DNA of 64,000 nucleotides from Cylindrotheca closterium (taxonomy: Eukaryota; Bacillariophyta; Bacillariophyceae; Bacillariales; Bacillariaceae), in assembly GCA_933822405.4 (NCBI GenBank), contig CAKOGP040001914.1:186001-250000 (forward strand), read 5' to 3'. This document shows, piece after piece, positions 1-10,058 of this stretch (the first letter of the stretch is position 1; the number at the start of each line of letters is the position of its first letter). The notes under the pieces were generated by a model that was not told the DNA's origin, made no database searches, and worked only from the letters and a program-made list of their open reading frames with translations. A program made the position numbers and the translations under genes.

Positions 1-313
1 ATTGAAGGGAACGGCTACCGCCACCACCGCCACCATAATGCGCGGAAGCCGAAGCATGAGAAGAAGCGACCAGTTTGGCCATGTTCAAATTGCCAAAGAG
101 ATTTCCTGGGTCCCGTTTGGTGGGCAATTCGGGTAGATTCATGGCGGATTCAATGACGGCAAAGAAATACAGACCAACCGCTGCAAGACTAAATAGGGCT
201 CCCAATTCAATGGCATTTCTTCCGTGAGCTCCCTTGGATGTGCAAACAATATCGGGTGGAAATGATGACGGCGGGTCATCTCGGGTCCTTTTATTTTTCG
301 TTCGATCTGCCAT
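1..313 (-). CDS. N-terminal part of an unknown single-span membrane protein (cut by window edge)
   Basis: The minus strand is open from an ATG at 313 to the window edge, giving 104 codons with no stop. The first 35 residues are charged (starts MADRTKNKRTRDDPPSS). A hydrophobic stretch at about residues 38-57 (LGALFSLAAVGLYFFAVIES) can form one transmembrane helix. The visible end is rich in Ala, Ser and Gly, with a run of glycines. I do not recognise a family. The gene is divergent from the peptidase gene at 743 and shares its 429-bp upstream region. The C-terminus lies outside the window, so function stays open. Confidence 0.6.
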   Translation of the reverse strand, partial: MADRTKNKRTRDDPPSSFPPDIVCTSKGAHGRNAIELGALFSLAAVGLYFFAVIESAMNLPELPTKRDPGNLFGNLNMAKLVASSHASASAHYGGGGGGSRSLQ

Positions 314-742
314 TGTTCTGTTATGTGGATAGATAGCAGGGATAGCTCAACTGTTGCGTCTGCAAGTAATCCAGATAAATTCGCTTCTTCTTCTTCTTCT
401 TTTTCAATGTGCTGTTTGTTCTATTGTGCCTAGCCGTCTTGAGATGTTGTTGTCTTATTGAGTGCCAGTCCTGTATGTCACCTACAAATTTTTGTCTTTG
501 GGGTTGGCGATCGTGAGTTTTGTAACTTTGGGGGAAGAGGTGCGAGAAATGTGAGGGAATTGAGTCAGTCAAACCAGTCCACCCCCTTCGTTCGGCCTGA
601 CATCACAAAAACACGAAAGAGATCTGAAAATCTGAAAATCTGAAAGCTGGTCAACATCTTCGTATATATGTAGTCAGTCTCAAAAGACTGGGCAAAACAC
701 ACACATCAAGCATCAGTTTGCCTTGATATCTCTCCATCCTTG
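314..742. other. Divergent intergenic region
   Basis: The region separates the truncated minus-strand gene from the plus-strand peptidase gene. It contains a GAA/TTC microsatellite near 383-405 and a TATA-like element near 663. No convincing gene is seen; short open frames here lack domains and good starts. Confidence 0.5.
663..669 (+). promoter_or_regulatory. Possible TATA element of the S9 peptidase gene
   Basis: The run TATATAT lies 74 bp before the peptidase ATG at 743. That spacing would allow a start site near 690 and a short 5' UTR. This is judged from sequence and spacing only. Confidence 0.3.
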
Positions 743-2961
743 ATGAAACACAGAATTCATCTCTTTTCAATCTTATTCTGCTCTGCTTCTCTTGCAAAAG
801 CCATGACAATGACATCGTCATCATCCACAACCATAAAAGACAAGCCGTTTGGAGCTTGGGAGTCTCCCATTACCAGTCAATCCATCACGGCTGGTTCCGT
901 CCGTCTGGGTGGCTTGACATTTCACGACCAAACCCTATATTGGTTGGAAGGACGTCCCCAAGAAGGGGGGCGTCAAGTCTTGTGTTCTGACAAAGGCGAC
1001 GTCTTGCCCAAAGACTCCAATGCACGCACACGCGTCCACGAATATGGAGGAGCTGCTGTGACCATGGCCAAAGACAAAGTGTACTTTTCGGAGTTTGCCA
1101 CTCAGCAATTGTGTTGTTTGGAGTCAGACAAGAAGGTGGAACCCATGACCCCGGATGGGAATCGTTATCGATTCGCGGATGGTGTCTACGATGAAACCAC
1201 GAATCAAATATTTTGCGTCCGAGAAGATCATTTGGTGGATGGTAAGGCAACCCCCCAACAAGTAGTCAATGAAATTGTTTCTATCCAATTGGATGGCTCT
1301 ATGGAAATGAAGGTCTTGGCCACGGGCAATGACTTTTATGCCGCACCTCGGCTATCACCCGACGGCACCAAATTGGCTTACATCACTTGGAATCATCCCA
1401 ACATGCCCTGGGACGCTACGGAATTGCGACTTATGGATTTGAATCGAAACGGCGATAGCACTTTGTCTCATCTTCTCTTGGCAGGAAGTGACAAGAACAC
1501 CTCCATTATGCAACCCAAATGGCATCCACAAACCGGAGACTTGTACTACATTTCGGATCAATCTGGATTTTACAATATTTACCGTACCACCAGCGTGGAA
1601 ACCAACACTGTTATGGATGAAAAGAAGGATCCCATTTTGCCCATGGAGGTTGATTTTGGAGGGGCGGCTCCCGGTTGGGGCTTGGGACAACAAGGATTTA
1701 CATTCTTGGCGGATGGTCGCTTGATTGCCCAATACACCAGAGATGGCGAATCAGTACTCTTGGTAGCCGAAGTGCCCGAGGACGGCATAGTTACCAACCT
1801 GGTCAAGTTTCGTACCGAGGATGGTCTTCCCATGCAATTTGGTGGCGTTGTGGTGGACGGCACGGCTGATCCATCCTCCCCCGAAGCTCTTGACGTTTAC
1901 TTTTTGGGTGGATCACCCTCGACTCCCAGTTCCATTTACAAGTGGAATCTAGAAACCAAGGGACCTGCGGAAATTTTGAAAAAGTCGTCCACCTTGTCCT
2001 TTGACGAATCGGTCATTTCCGTCCCCCAACAAGTGGAATTCCCCACCACTTTGGGCAAGGCATATGGTTACTATTATCCACCCAAAAATGGAGACTATCA
2101 ATGCACAACCGAAAAGGCGCCACCTCTCTTGGTCAAGGCACATGGTGGACCAACGGTAAGTAATTGCTTGTTACCTGTATCAGTGAAAGAAGAACATATC
2201 AGTGCGCGACAATTCACTCATTATTATTATTATTGTTGTTGTTATTGTTATTATTTCGTTATTAAAAATGACAGGCTTGTACTGGAACCTCCTTCAATGC
2301 TGGAATCCAATTTTGGACTTCGCGTGGCTTTGCCGTCTTGGATGTTGACTACGGTGGTTCCACTGGATACGGAAGAGATTATCGACGACGATTGCGTGGA
2401 TCTTGGGGCATTGTCGACATTGACGATGTCTGCAATGGAGCTACACATTTGGTCAAGGAGGGTCTCGCGGATGGGGATCGTCTCTGCATTGATGGTGGCA
2501 GTGCGGGTGGCTATACCACTTTGGGCGCCCTCGCATTCAAAGATGTCTTCAAGGCTGGATGTTCCTTGTACGGAGTTGGTGATTTGACTGCCTTGGCGGG
2601 AGATACCCACAAGTTTGAATCGCGCTATTTGGATGGTTTGGTTGGTCCGTACCCTGAAGACGAAGCTATCTACAAGGAGCGCTCGCCAATTGAAAGTGCC
2701 GACAAGCTCTCTTGCCCCGTTCTTCTCTTGCAAGGATCCGAAGATAAGATTGTCCCACCCAATCAAGCTGAAATGATGCACAAGGCCTTGTTGGAAAAGG
2801 GCATCCCCACTTGCCTCAAGATTTATGAGGGCGAGCAACACGGCTTCCGAAAGGCAGAAAACATTGAAGATGCCCTGGATAGCGAACTTGCCTTCTACGG
2901 CAAGGTCTTTGGTATTGACGTGCCTGGTGCTGTAGATATCAAGATTGATAATATGAAATAA
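743..2961 (+). CDS. Secreted S9-family prolyl-oligopeptidase/acylaminoacyl-peptidase-like serine peptidase
   Basis: Two exons, 743-2155 and 2275-2961, give 699 residues. The 119-bp GT-AG intron contains TTATTATTG-type repeats, and the join is in phase (AHGGPT then ACTGTSF). Residues 1-21 look like a signal peptide. The N-terminal half has beta-propeller-like segments such as [12 protein letters not shown] and [15 protein letters not shown]. The C-terminal half is an alpha/beta-hydrolase. Catalytic residues visible are Ser547 in GGSAGGY, Asp628 in GSEDKIVPP and His660 in EQHGF. Length and domain order fit the S9 family (peptidase S9C-like), which cleaves short peptides. I start at ATG 743; an in-frame TTG lies just before it. 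Substrate and final compartment are not shown by the sequence. Confidence 0.88.
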
Positions 2962-2992
2962 GAGCTGAATGAACATGAATGAAGTATATCTT

Positions 2993-4564
2993 TCAATCAG
3001 CAGACATGCAATCCAGCATGATCGCCAGCAAGTGCAATCGAACAAAGACCTGTGGTTTGTAGTGCCGTCCGTCTCCTCCTCTCGAATAGTTGCACAACTC
3101 GATATCATGATCATTGAAATACCTTAGTCGATTCGGCATTGTCATTCGCTTCTGCTCCACAAACTTGGTCATTCGTTGGTTCAATAGCAAAGAACCTTCG
3201 TCATTGAGGGTTCCAAATTTGCAAATTTCCTCTCGTTGCGATTTCCCGAGCCCTGTGATGTTGTAACCTTTTTCGTGTGCCTCTTTTTTCTTGTCCTTCT
3301 CTTGCTGTTTTACAATTTTCTCACAATTCTCTAGAGTCTTCTCGTCCTTTTCAGTGTACGCCTTGGCATAGTTCCTATAGTCGGGGCCAAATTTAGAATC
3401 ACAGACGCGATTAGTCGACTTTGCCAAGATGATTGGGGCCTCAGAGTCGATTGAAACTTGGAGTAGTGTTTCCAAGATGGATTCGTATTGACTCCAACCT
3501 TCGTACTTGTAGTGACTCAATTTGCGGTTCGGAATGAGTTGCAGCAGATGCAAGCCTGCATTGAAGATGATAGCTTGTGGATTGACCAGCGTCGATTTTG
3601 CCAAGTTGCTAAAGTCTTCTCGTAGATTTGTCTTTTCGGCAGACTTTCGTTGCGCTGGGGATTCGACATAAATTGAACTCACGTCAAGGATTCGAAGGTA
3701 TGTCCTTTCCGCAGGAATCATATAAGGTGGAAGCGAGTCGCCAGATTTCCACTTCTTCTGAGCTTTGGCAAACAGTATTTCCAAGCTATCTGTCCACTTG
3801 TCGTATTCCAAATCATTGTCATTCTCGGACGAAGTTCGAGACTGGGAGCTGATTTGAGCCGTTTCATTCTGGTCTTTAGGAGCACCAAACTGTATGTAAT
3901 TTAGAAGTCTTCGAAGCGCCACAAACAAGTTTCTAGAAGTCGAATCTCCAATAAAATAGAGATGCTTCTTTCGAAACACACGGTCAATCAGATCCCGATT
4001 GAATCCTTTGATGATAATTATCTTGGCAGCAGTTGGGTCGGTAGATGTGGTATTCCCATTTGTGGCCGAAACTCGAATGTCAGAGGCAAAAGGTTTTTGA
4101 TAGCCATTCATGTCAATTTCGATGAGTGACTGAATGCGGAAATCAGGACCCTCGCCGTGCTGCGTATCATTGTACACCTTTACTTCCTCTCCACGCAAAA
4201 TAGAAAGTAAGACTGGCATATTCTCATCCAGAGAGTCGCAGATGGACTCTTCTTTTGTTGACGATGGAGACTGGCGCATGTTAGTCTTGTCGGTATTATC
4301 ATCAAAAATAGCCTTGTGTATTGCTTGGCTATCAATAAGTCCGTTGGAAAAGGTATTGGTTGTGTTCTTCCAACGGGTATGTCCAGAGGTTGGGTTCCGC
4401 TTTCGTGTCACAGGATTCACTATCATAGTGACGATGCGTAGGATTAAGACCATCATGATGGCCATAATCAAGACGAATATCGTCATTAGACGGCCTGTAG
4501 AACAATGTCCCTCGGTATCAGATGTTCCATTCTTGGCAGTTTTCTTGTCATAGCTTATTGGCAT
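2993..4564 (-). CDS. Membrane-anchored PC-esterase/GDSL-like protein, copy 1
   Basis: A single-exon gene of 523 residues, started at the first ATG (4564). A hydrophobic segment at about residues 28-45 (IFVLIMAIMMVLILRIV) makes it a likely type II membrane protein. The motif YFIGDSTSR places the nucleophile Ser208. DGRH near the C-terminus gives Asp498 and His501, the D-x-x-H arrangement of PC-esterase/SGNH enzymes such as the plant TBL and animal CASD1/NXPE groups. A middle block IIFNAGLHLL resembles the conserved core strand of these folds. Family members often add or remove acetyl groups on glycans, but the substrate here is unknown. The gene lies in tandem with a paralogue at 4961-6562 and ends 31 bp from the convergent peptidase gene. 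Confidence 0.7.
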   Translation of the reverse strand: MPISYDKKTAKNGTSDTEGHCSTGRLMTIFVLIMAIMMVLILRIVTMIVNPVTRKRNPTSGHTRWKNTTNTFSNGLIDSQAIHKAIFDDNTDKTNMRQSPSSTKEESICDSLDENMPVLLSILRGEEVKVYNDTQHGEGPDFRIQSLIEIDMNGYQKPFASDIRVSATNGNTTSTDPTAAKIIIIKGFNRDLIDRVFRKKHLYFIGDSTSRNLFVALRRLLNYIQFGAPKDQNETAQISSQSRTSSENDNDLEYDKWTDSLEILFAKAQKKWKSGDSLPPYMIPAERTYLRILDVSSIYVESPAQRKSAEKTNLREDFSNLAKSTLVNPQAIIFNAGLHLLQLIPNRKLSHYKYEGWSQYESILETLLQVSIDSEAPIILAKSTNRVCDSKFGPDYRNYAKAYTEKDEKTLENCEKIVKQQEKDKKKEAHEKGYNITGLGKSQREEICKFGTLNDEGSLLLNQRMTKFVEQKRMTMPNRLRYFNDHDIELCNYSRGGDGRHYKPQVFVRLHLLAIMLDCMSAD

Positions 4565-4960
4565 GATGAAGACTATGCGATGATGACTTCTTCCTTCATG
4601 AAAGCACCATTGGCTTTGGGAGTAGTAAATCAATGGCAAGGGGGGATCTCTTTGACCTTATTCTTCTCCTTGTGCAGATTGCCTTCTGGCTCGTACACTG
4701 TAGTTGAAAATGTTGTAGTTGGATCTGTATTATGATGCTATTGTGATTTTTTATGTGATGGCATTTATTTTTGTCCTGCCTGACGGGCGACCAGACGGTG
4801 GCAAAAACAGGATCGAAAACAAAGCAGGTTTCAGCTGGGGTTTGGTTTGACAATTATGGACTGATGATTGCAGTGGCCATCATACCTGCTGAAAAGTTTT
4901 CTCCTTTTGCGGCTTTCTCCTCTACCCCCCAACCAAGAAATGCTCCAACCAATCGTTCCT
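4565..4960. other. Intergenic region between the tandem PC-esterase-like genes
   Basis: About 396 bp between two minus-strand genes. It should hold the promoter of copy 1 and the 3' end of copy 2. No conserved element or credible coding frame was seen. Confidence 0.4.
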
Positions 4961-6562
4961 TCACCTAGGCAGTATACAGTCCAATAGGATTGCCAACAGA
5001 TGCAATCTCACAAAGGAGAGTTTCGGGTAGTGCCTTCCGTCCCGTGCCTCTGTGAAATTGCAAGACTCAATGTCATGATCATTGAAATACTGTAGCAGAC
5101 TCCGTGAACTACTCGCTTTGGTAGTACTTTGCGGAGAGTTTCTTCCACTACTATCGTCATCCAGAGCCAATTCTTCTGCCCTGTCAAATTGTGTATGATT
5201 CACCCACTGGTGCATCCGTTCGTTCAAATAGGATGCACCACTCTCATCAAAAACGCCAAACTTGCATACATCTTCTTTTTGTGACTGGGAAAGAACCGTA
5301 AAGTTTTCTTCTTTGTCTACCTTTTTTTGCAGCTCGTTTTTCTCTTGTGACTTAATAAAGTCTAAGCATTCCTTCCATTCGGGTCTGACTCGGTAGTATT
5401 GTTTGACGTATCGTTTCATGTCATTCGGAAAAAATTGGTCGCAAATTCGGTTGGTGGACTTGGCGATCAAGGCAGACGCACCAGAATTTAAGCCTACTTG
5501 GAGCAGCTGGTCCAACAAAGATGATTCGTAATGGACCCAACTGGCGTAGGTTTCGTATTTCAATGCCCGCATGGGAGTCAGGTGCAGCAAATGCATCCCC
5601 GCATTGAAAATGATGACATCTGGCTTGATCAGCTTTGTCTTGAGCATTTCTAGAAAATCCTTCTGCATACTGACCCTGGTACTGTTAGTATGGTGCCCCT
5701 TGCGATTCTGCCGTGCCGGTGCGAAGTATAGCGGATTGACATCGAAAAGTTCCAAGTAGGTTCCGTCTTTTTCAAACAGGTACGGGGTTAAGCCTGTTCG
5801 TTTCCATTGATGCTTGGACTCTTCAAATTCCTCCGTCATGTTTCGAATCCATCGGCCATAAGTCAAACCGGAGGAGGATGATTCCGCGCTACTGCTTTCA
5901 TGAACCACCATCAGAAGCCGCCGGAGTGCCACAAACAATATGCGACTGGTCGAATCACCAATAAAGTAGATCCTCTTTCCCACAAAGGCGCGCATGATGA
6001 GATCATGGTTGAATCCTGGAACGACTAATGGCTTGTCATTCTTTGACACGGTGGTAGTGCCATTATTGAGAGTCTTCAATTGGGGGAATCGTTGTTCCGA
6101 ACGAAAGGGCACGAGATACCCATACCGGTCGGTGATAGTAGCAGCGGATTGCGAGTTATCCTCCTTGTTGATGTCGTTTTCAAGTATCGGAAGTTTTCCC
6201 CCTCGTAGGATGGAAAGTAATAATGGCATGTTCTTGTCGAGGGAACCGCAAATCGACTCTTCCTTCGCAGAATACAGTGACGACTGGTGGATGATAGTCC
6301 TATCGTCATCAACCGCCGTGTTCTTGACAACCCTGTCACCTTTGGATATTCCAGCTTTGGACAACCTGTTCGATGAAATTCGATGAGGAATCATTACGAC
6401 CATCATCAGTATTGTCACAATGAGTAGCATCACAGTAGTCCACATCATTCTGTTGCAAGAATGATGCTTTGTATTGCCGTTGTGATTCTGGTCGATGTTG
6501 ATATCGCTTTCTTCGCCATAATCACCATTCCTAGCAGCATGTAGCCATTTACCAATGGACAT
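4961..6562 (-). CDS. Membrane-anchored PC-esterase/GDSL-like protein, copy 2
   Basis: A single-exon gene of 533 residues starting at ATG 6562; a TTG two codons upstream is not used here. A transmembrane segment lies at about residues 39-60 (MMWTTVMLLIVTILMMVVMI). Shared blocks with copy 1 include KEESIC-SLD-NMP-LLSILRG, YFIGDSTSR-LFVALRRLL, NAGMHLLHL and YFNDHDIE-CN. The putative catalytic residues are Ser204, Asp508 and His511. Differences are mostly in the linker after the membrane span and in a Ser-rich insert near residues 470-495. The arrangement indicates tandem duplication followed by divergence. The likely location is the Golgi or secretory pathway, inferred from the signal anchor and family. 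Confidence 0.7.
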   Translation of the reverse strand: MSIGKWLHAARNGDYGEESDINIDQNHNGNTKHHSCNRMMWTTVMLLIVTILMMVVMIPHRISSNRLSKAGISKGDRVVKNTAVDDDRTIIHQSSLYSAKEESICGSLDKNMPLLLSILRGGKLPILENDINKEDNSQSAATITDRYGYLVPFRSEQRFPQLKTLNNGTTTVSKNDKPLVVPGFNHDLIMRAFVGKRIYFIGDSTSRILFVALRRLLMVVHESSSAESSSSGLTYGRWIRNMTEEFEESKHQWKRTGLTPYLFEKDGTYLELFDVNPLYFAPARQNRKGHHTNSTRVSMQKDFLEMLKTKLIKPDVIIFNAGMHLLHLTPMRALKYETYASWVHYESSLLDQLLQVGLNSGASALIAKSTNRICDQFFPNDMKRYVKQYYRVRPEWKECLDFIKSQEKNELQKKVDKEENFTVLSQSQKEDVCKFGVFDESGASYLNERMHQWVNHTQFDRAEELALDDDSSGRNSPQSTTKASSSRSLLQYFNDHDIESCNFTEARDGRHYPKLSFVRLHLLAILLDCILPR

Positions 6563-7032
6563 GCTCAAGGGATTCTCTAGATATTAGCACATCTCTATGT
6601 AAGGTCTCTTGTCATTTGTCATTGTTGTCTGAGTTTTGGATTTCTGACGATACTGTGAATGAGATTTTGTCCTCGTTTGTAGTTCTCTGTTCCTCCGCAT
6701 TCCACTAAATTGAAAATGGATGACGTCACTATACCTATTGAAGAACCCATCAATAAAATTTCAAAATAGACATATCATCATAACCTCAACCGCCATCAAT
6801 GGACCAGAATAATACAACAATTCCATAGAGAAACCCATCATACAACAATAGCATCCTTCCATCTTGTTGCATCGTGGGCACTATACAATTTCCCTGAGAA
6901 AAGAACTCTAGTCTATTTTACTGACTGGAGCGACACATTGGACCAAGCAGAAAAGAATTAACAAGTCCATTCAACACATACACACACCCACACCCACACA
7001 CACCCTGACGATACCGGGAGACAAGACTCATC
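6563..7032. other. Divergent intergenic region with CA-rich repeat
   Basis: Separates PC-esterase copy 2 (-) from the plus-strand gene at 7033. A CA/CCCACA-rich microsatellite spans about 6975-7003, just upstream of the 7033 start codon. No coding frame is supported. Confidence 0.45.
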
Positions 7033-7728
7033 ATGCCGCATACTCACACAAAACAAAGATCTTGGATGTCTTCATCGAGCATTTTCATAGCTCTGATATT
7101 GCTTGGTGTTATTCAACCCTGCACGGCTTGGGTTCCCACCACATTTTCTAGACACCGGCGAGGACTGCAACCAGAATCATTATCATCACTGTCATTCTCG
7201 GCTTTGCCAATCCAGTCTGGAAGAATGGGGTCATTTTCTACATGTCGCTTGCCTTCTAGTAGAATCACTACGAATCCGTTGTATGCTACTACTGATGACG
7301 ATGATGATTCCACTTCAAGTAACAACAATGATGATGATGATGATGATAATGATAATGAAAACGACGAGAATAACCAGGATGAGGACTTGGATGCTGCTTT
7401 TTACAGAGAATACCAAAAGGCCAAGTTGGACAAATTGGGATGGGATCTTCCTCCGGATCAATTAAAAGCAGCCGCAGAATCGGCCGAATCTGAATTCTTG
7501 AAGGCCATGAAAGAGTGCCAAAGTGATTATGAAAACGCCAAAGAGGAAAGTATGGACGATCGTGACGGGGATGCATTATCGGCTGCAGATTTTTTCTTGG
7601 AGCAAATCAAAAAGGAAGAGGCGTTGGAGGAGCTTTGGAATAAGCAACAAGCTGAGGACGTCGATGATGATGATGAAGCAAAAGACATTGAGGAGTCTGA
7701 AAAACAAGATGAAGACTACTTTCAATAA
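7033..7728 (+). CDS. Unknown acidic protein with a plastid-type bipartite presequence
   Basis: A single-exon frame of 231 residues from ATG 7033. A signal peptide-like core (IFIALILLGVIQPCTA) is followed by WVPTTF. An aromatic residue just after the predicted cleavage site is the usual mark of diatom plastid import, so stroma targeting is likely (inference). A Ser/Arg-rich stretch follows, then a long Asp/Asn run at about residues 95-120 encoded by GATGAT repeats. The rest is charged and probably helical, with FYREYQKAKLDKLGWDLP as its most ordered-looking part. The C-terminus is very acidic. I do not recognise a family. Confidence 0.65.
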   Translation: MPHTHTKQRSWMSSSSIFIALILLGVIQPCTAWVPTTFSRHRRGLQPESLSSLSFSALPIQSGRMGSFSTCRLPSSRITTNPLYATTDDDDDSTSSNNNDDDDDDNDNENDENNQDEDLDAAFYREYQKAKLDKLGWDLPPDQLKAAAESAESEFLKAMKECQSDYENAKEESMDDRDGDALSAADFFLEQIKKEEALEELWNKQQAEDVDDDDEAKDIEESEKQDEDYFQ

Positions 7729-8162
7729 CAAGAGAGTACGAAACAAAGCAGATACATGAATCGTCGCGACTTTAGCATGCAATGGTATCGCCTCATATTT
7801 GGGATGTGAGTAAGCAATGCAGTCTAGGTCGAGGTATAATCCAGTGACTGATTGTGCCTCAAGCTTGCTTGAACGGTGATATCTCCATGGCTCAGGCAAC
7901 CAGCAAGAGCAAAGAGCAGCACTCCAAACACAAGCATTTTTATTAATTCTGCGGGAGTCAATAGATCGTAACATTGCAACTTATTTGGTGCGGTAGAAGC
8001 TACTGCTTAATAATTTATACTTCAGGAACTTATCTCTTGCTTCATCATATACTTTATTGTCGTTGTCGTCAGGAACTGTATGTGTACTAGGCATCATGCT
8101 TTCATGTGTCCTCCCTCACGACGTCGTTAGTCATCCCCTCTGTGGCCCTCTATCGTTTCTCG
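7729..8162. other. Intergenic region, convergent 3' ends
   Basis: Lies between the 3' ends of the acidic plastid-type gene (+) and the VOC gene (-). A minus-strand open frame overlaps it, but has no domain, runs antisense to the real gene and was not accepted. Otherwise nothing is seen. Confidence 0.4.
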
Positions 8163-8570
8163 CTATCTTTCGTCACTCAAACCTTCAACTATTTGAATCC
8201 TATTGCCGCAGGTATCATTGAAAGTAGCAATCTTGACTGGTCCCATTTCCTCTGGTTCGGTGAAAAACTCGACGCCCAGTTCCACCAATCGGTCATATTC
8301 CTTTTGACAATCTTCCACATCGAATTGCGTCCATGGAATCCCTGCCTCAAACACTGCCTTCTGATAGGTCTTGGTTGGTTCAAAGGAAAGGGGGGCTGGT
8401 TCCAATAAGACTTCTGGGCCATCCAGTGCATCTGGCGAAACAACCGTCAACCATCGATTGCCATCATCGAATTCGACATCTTGCTTCTTTACAAAGAGCA
8501 ATTTTTCTGTGTAGAATGCGAAAGCTTTCGCTTGATCGGAAACGGGTACACTGATGATTTTGACTTTCAT
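8163..8570 (-). CDS. Single-domain VOC/glyoxalase-fold protein
   Basis: A compact 135-residue intronless protein starting at ATG 8570. It has the vicinal-oxygen-chelate layout: an N-terminal strand followed by DQAKAFAFYTEKLLF, a middle segment with VSPDALDGPEVLLEP, and a C-terminal strand ending FNDTCGNRIQIVE. This is typical of short glyoxalase/bleomycin-resistance/dioxygenase-like proteins related to bacterial PhnB- or YycE-like forms. The terminal Glu is in the metal-ligand position, but the first ligand (usually His or Gln) is not obvious, so catalytic activity is uncertain. No signal or transit peptide is visible, so cytosolic location is likely. Confidence 0.8.
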   Translation of the reverse strand: MKVKIISVPVSDQAKAFAFYTEKLLFVKKQDVEFDDGNRWLTVVSPDALDGPEVLLEPAPLSFEPTKTYQKAVFEAGIPWTQFDVEDCQKEYDRLVELGVEFFTEPEEMGPVKIATFNDTCGNRIQIVEGLSDER

Positions 8571-9046
8571 TTTATTGCGGTTCCAATCTTTGTCCCTTTT
8601 CGAATAAATACGATGTGTGTATGGTATTCAGTATACTCGTATATAACAAATATATTTGTGCGTGTCGTGTTTTTGTTGACATAAAATCGGAAGCCCATCA
8701 ATAAAATATAGAAAAGGGCGATGAAAGTAGTAATACCGGCTTTTGATGTAAAAGCAAGAAGAAGACAATGGCAAGACTTGAAATAAAACTCTGATGACAT
8801 GAAACCCAACGATGACACCAGTATCGCCAATGAAATTAGATGATTCTTTGCAAGTATTCGGATATTCGAAGCCAAGGAGCCGTTTCGTCACATATCTTTT
8901 TGCGATGAAGGTTCAAAGATCTCATCGCCTGAACAGACGTATGCAGAAATATTATTGTTTGGTTGCACTAGTATTGTTCTTGCAGTTTAGTCTCTATCTA
9001 TATATTGTATTCACAGTGCCCATTGCACATGCATGGTTCTTGGCAT
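8571..9046. other. Intergenic region between VOC gene and Lhcx
   Basis: Should hold the VOC promoter and the Lhcx 3' UTR, both on the minus strand. The sequence is AT-rich around 8600-8760. Open frames here are short, lack domains and are not accepted. Confidence 0.4.
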
Positions 9047-9676
9047 TTAGCCAGAGAAATGTTCAAGGATTCCCTTACCGTCCACAAGTTCCTGGGCCAA
9101 GAATCCGGCGGCGGCAAGCATGGCAAGGCGTCCGTTTTGCAACTCCTTGGTTTGCATGGCGACGAATTCGGCTTGGTCCTCGGGCTTCAAGCCAAGAGGA
9201 TCGAATCCAAGGTTTCCTGGGATGTAAGTCTCACGAAGGACTCCTGGCTTGTCAAAGGGGACATCCTTGGGTTCGACCCAGCCAATCTCGGCACGTTCGG
9301 TCTCGGCCTTGGCGATACCGGCTCCTAGCAAGATCCAGAAGACAGGGTTGACTTGGGCCAAGTGGGTGATGGCAGGTCCAGAGATTGCTCCATTGAACAA
9401 GACAGTCTTGGACTCAACGGCTTCTCCGACGAGGAAACCAAGGGTGGCCAACATGGCAACACGTCCGTGGGTAAGCTCGGCCTCACGGTATCTCTTCAAG
9501 GTGGCTTCATCGGCCTTGGCGGCGAAACCAAGAGGGTCGAAAAGACCAGTTGGCTCAATGGCTCCTGGGATGGAGTCAATGGCGAAAGCAGGGCTCTCGG
9601 CAACTGGTGCCTTGTTTCCAAAGATGGAAAGAGCAGAGGCGGAGGCGATGAGGGTGGAGGCAAGGATGAACTTCAT
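9047..9676 (-). CDS. LHCX: Lhcx-type fucoxanthin chlorophyll a/c-binding protein (stress-related LHC)
   Basis: A single-exon protein of 209 residues starting at ATG 9676; an upstream in-frame TTG is ignored. A signal peptide (FILASTLIASASA) precedes a short transit region. Helix 1 carries YREAELTHGRVAMLATLGF and helix 3 carries TKELQNGRLAMLAAAGF, the paired E-x-x-x-x-G-R chlorophyll-binding and helix-bridging motifs of light-harvesting proteins. A middle hydrophobic helix (PVFWILLGAGIAKAE) lies between. The phrases PTGLFDPLGFA, GNLGFDPLGL and the ending QELVDGKGILEHF match the Lhcx/LI818 group rather than Lhcf or Lhcr. Lhcx proteins act in thylakoids in photoprotective energy dissipation (NPQ) in diatoms. 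The gene is divergent from the GLG1-like gene at 10059. Confidence 0.93.
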   Translation of the reverse strand: MKFILASTLIASASALSIFGNKAPVAESPAFAIDSIPGAIEPTGLFDPLGFAAKADEATLKRYREAELTHGRVAMLATLGFLVGEAVESKTVLFNGAISGPAITHLAQVNPVFWILLGAGIAKAETERAEIGWVEPKDVPFDKPGVLRETYIPGNLGFDPLGLKPEDQAEFVAMQTKELQNGRLAMLAAAGFLAQELVDGKGILEHFSG

Positions 9677-10058
9677 TTTGATGTTGTACAATAGGTGGAT
9701 CTAATTGCAAATTATGAGCTCGTCCAGATGGGAGAAATAATTCTACTGTATTTGCCTCACTATTTCGTCAGTAGTGATGATGTGTTGCATGTATCAGTCG
9801 CAAGGGCCACATCACCTTTGGTCGGAATTGGATGCTGAATCAGAAAAATGAGGTGTGTGAGGTGTTAAGGACTGATAGAGTACTTTTAGAAAGTCATTTT
9901 AGACACATTCGAATGAATGAATGAAAACAACCTTGATTCGGAGCTTCTCTAGTCCGTTTGACTGGAAATTTTCTGGTACTATTTCTTCGTAGAATCTGCC
10001 GTGACGTTCCGAAGTCTCGATCGAAGAACTTCTTGCGTGACACAACATTGACTTCACC
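9677..10058. promoter_or_regulatory. Divergent promoter region of Lhcx and the His-rich GLG1-like gene
   Basis: A 382-bp region between two divergent start codons. It must contain the Lhcx promoter and the promoter and 5' UTR of the His-rich gene. I saw no clear TATA box or strong palindrome. The assignment rests on position only. Confidence 0.4.

Noticed and set aside
7576..7974. Minus-strand frame of 132 codons
   Set aside because: It overlaps the coding 3' end of the plastid-type acidic gene in antisense and has no domain.
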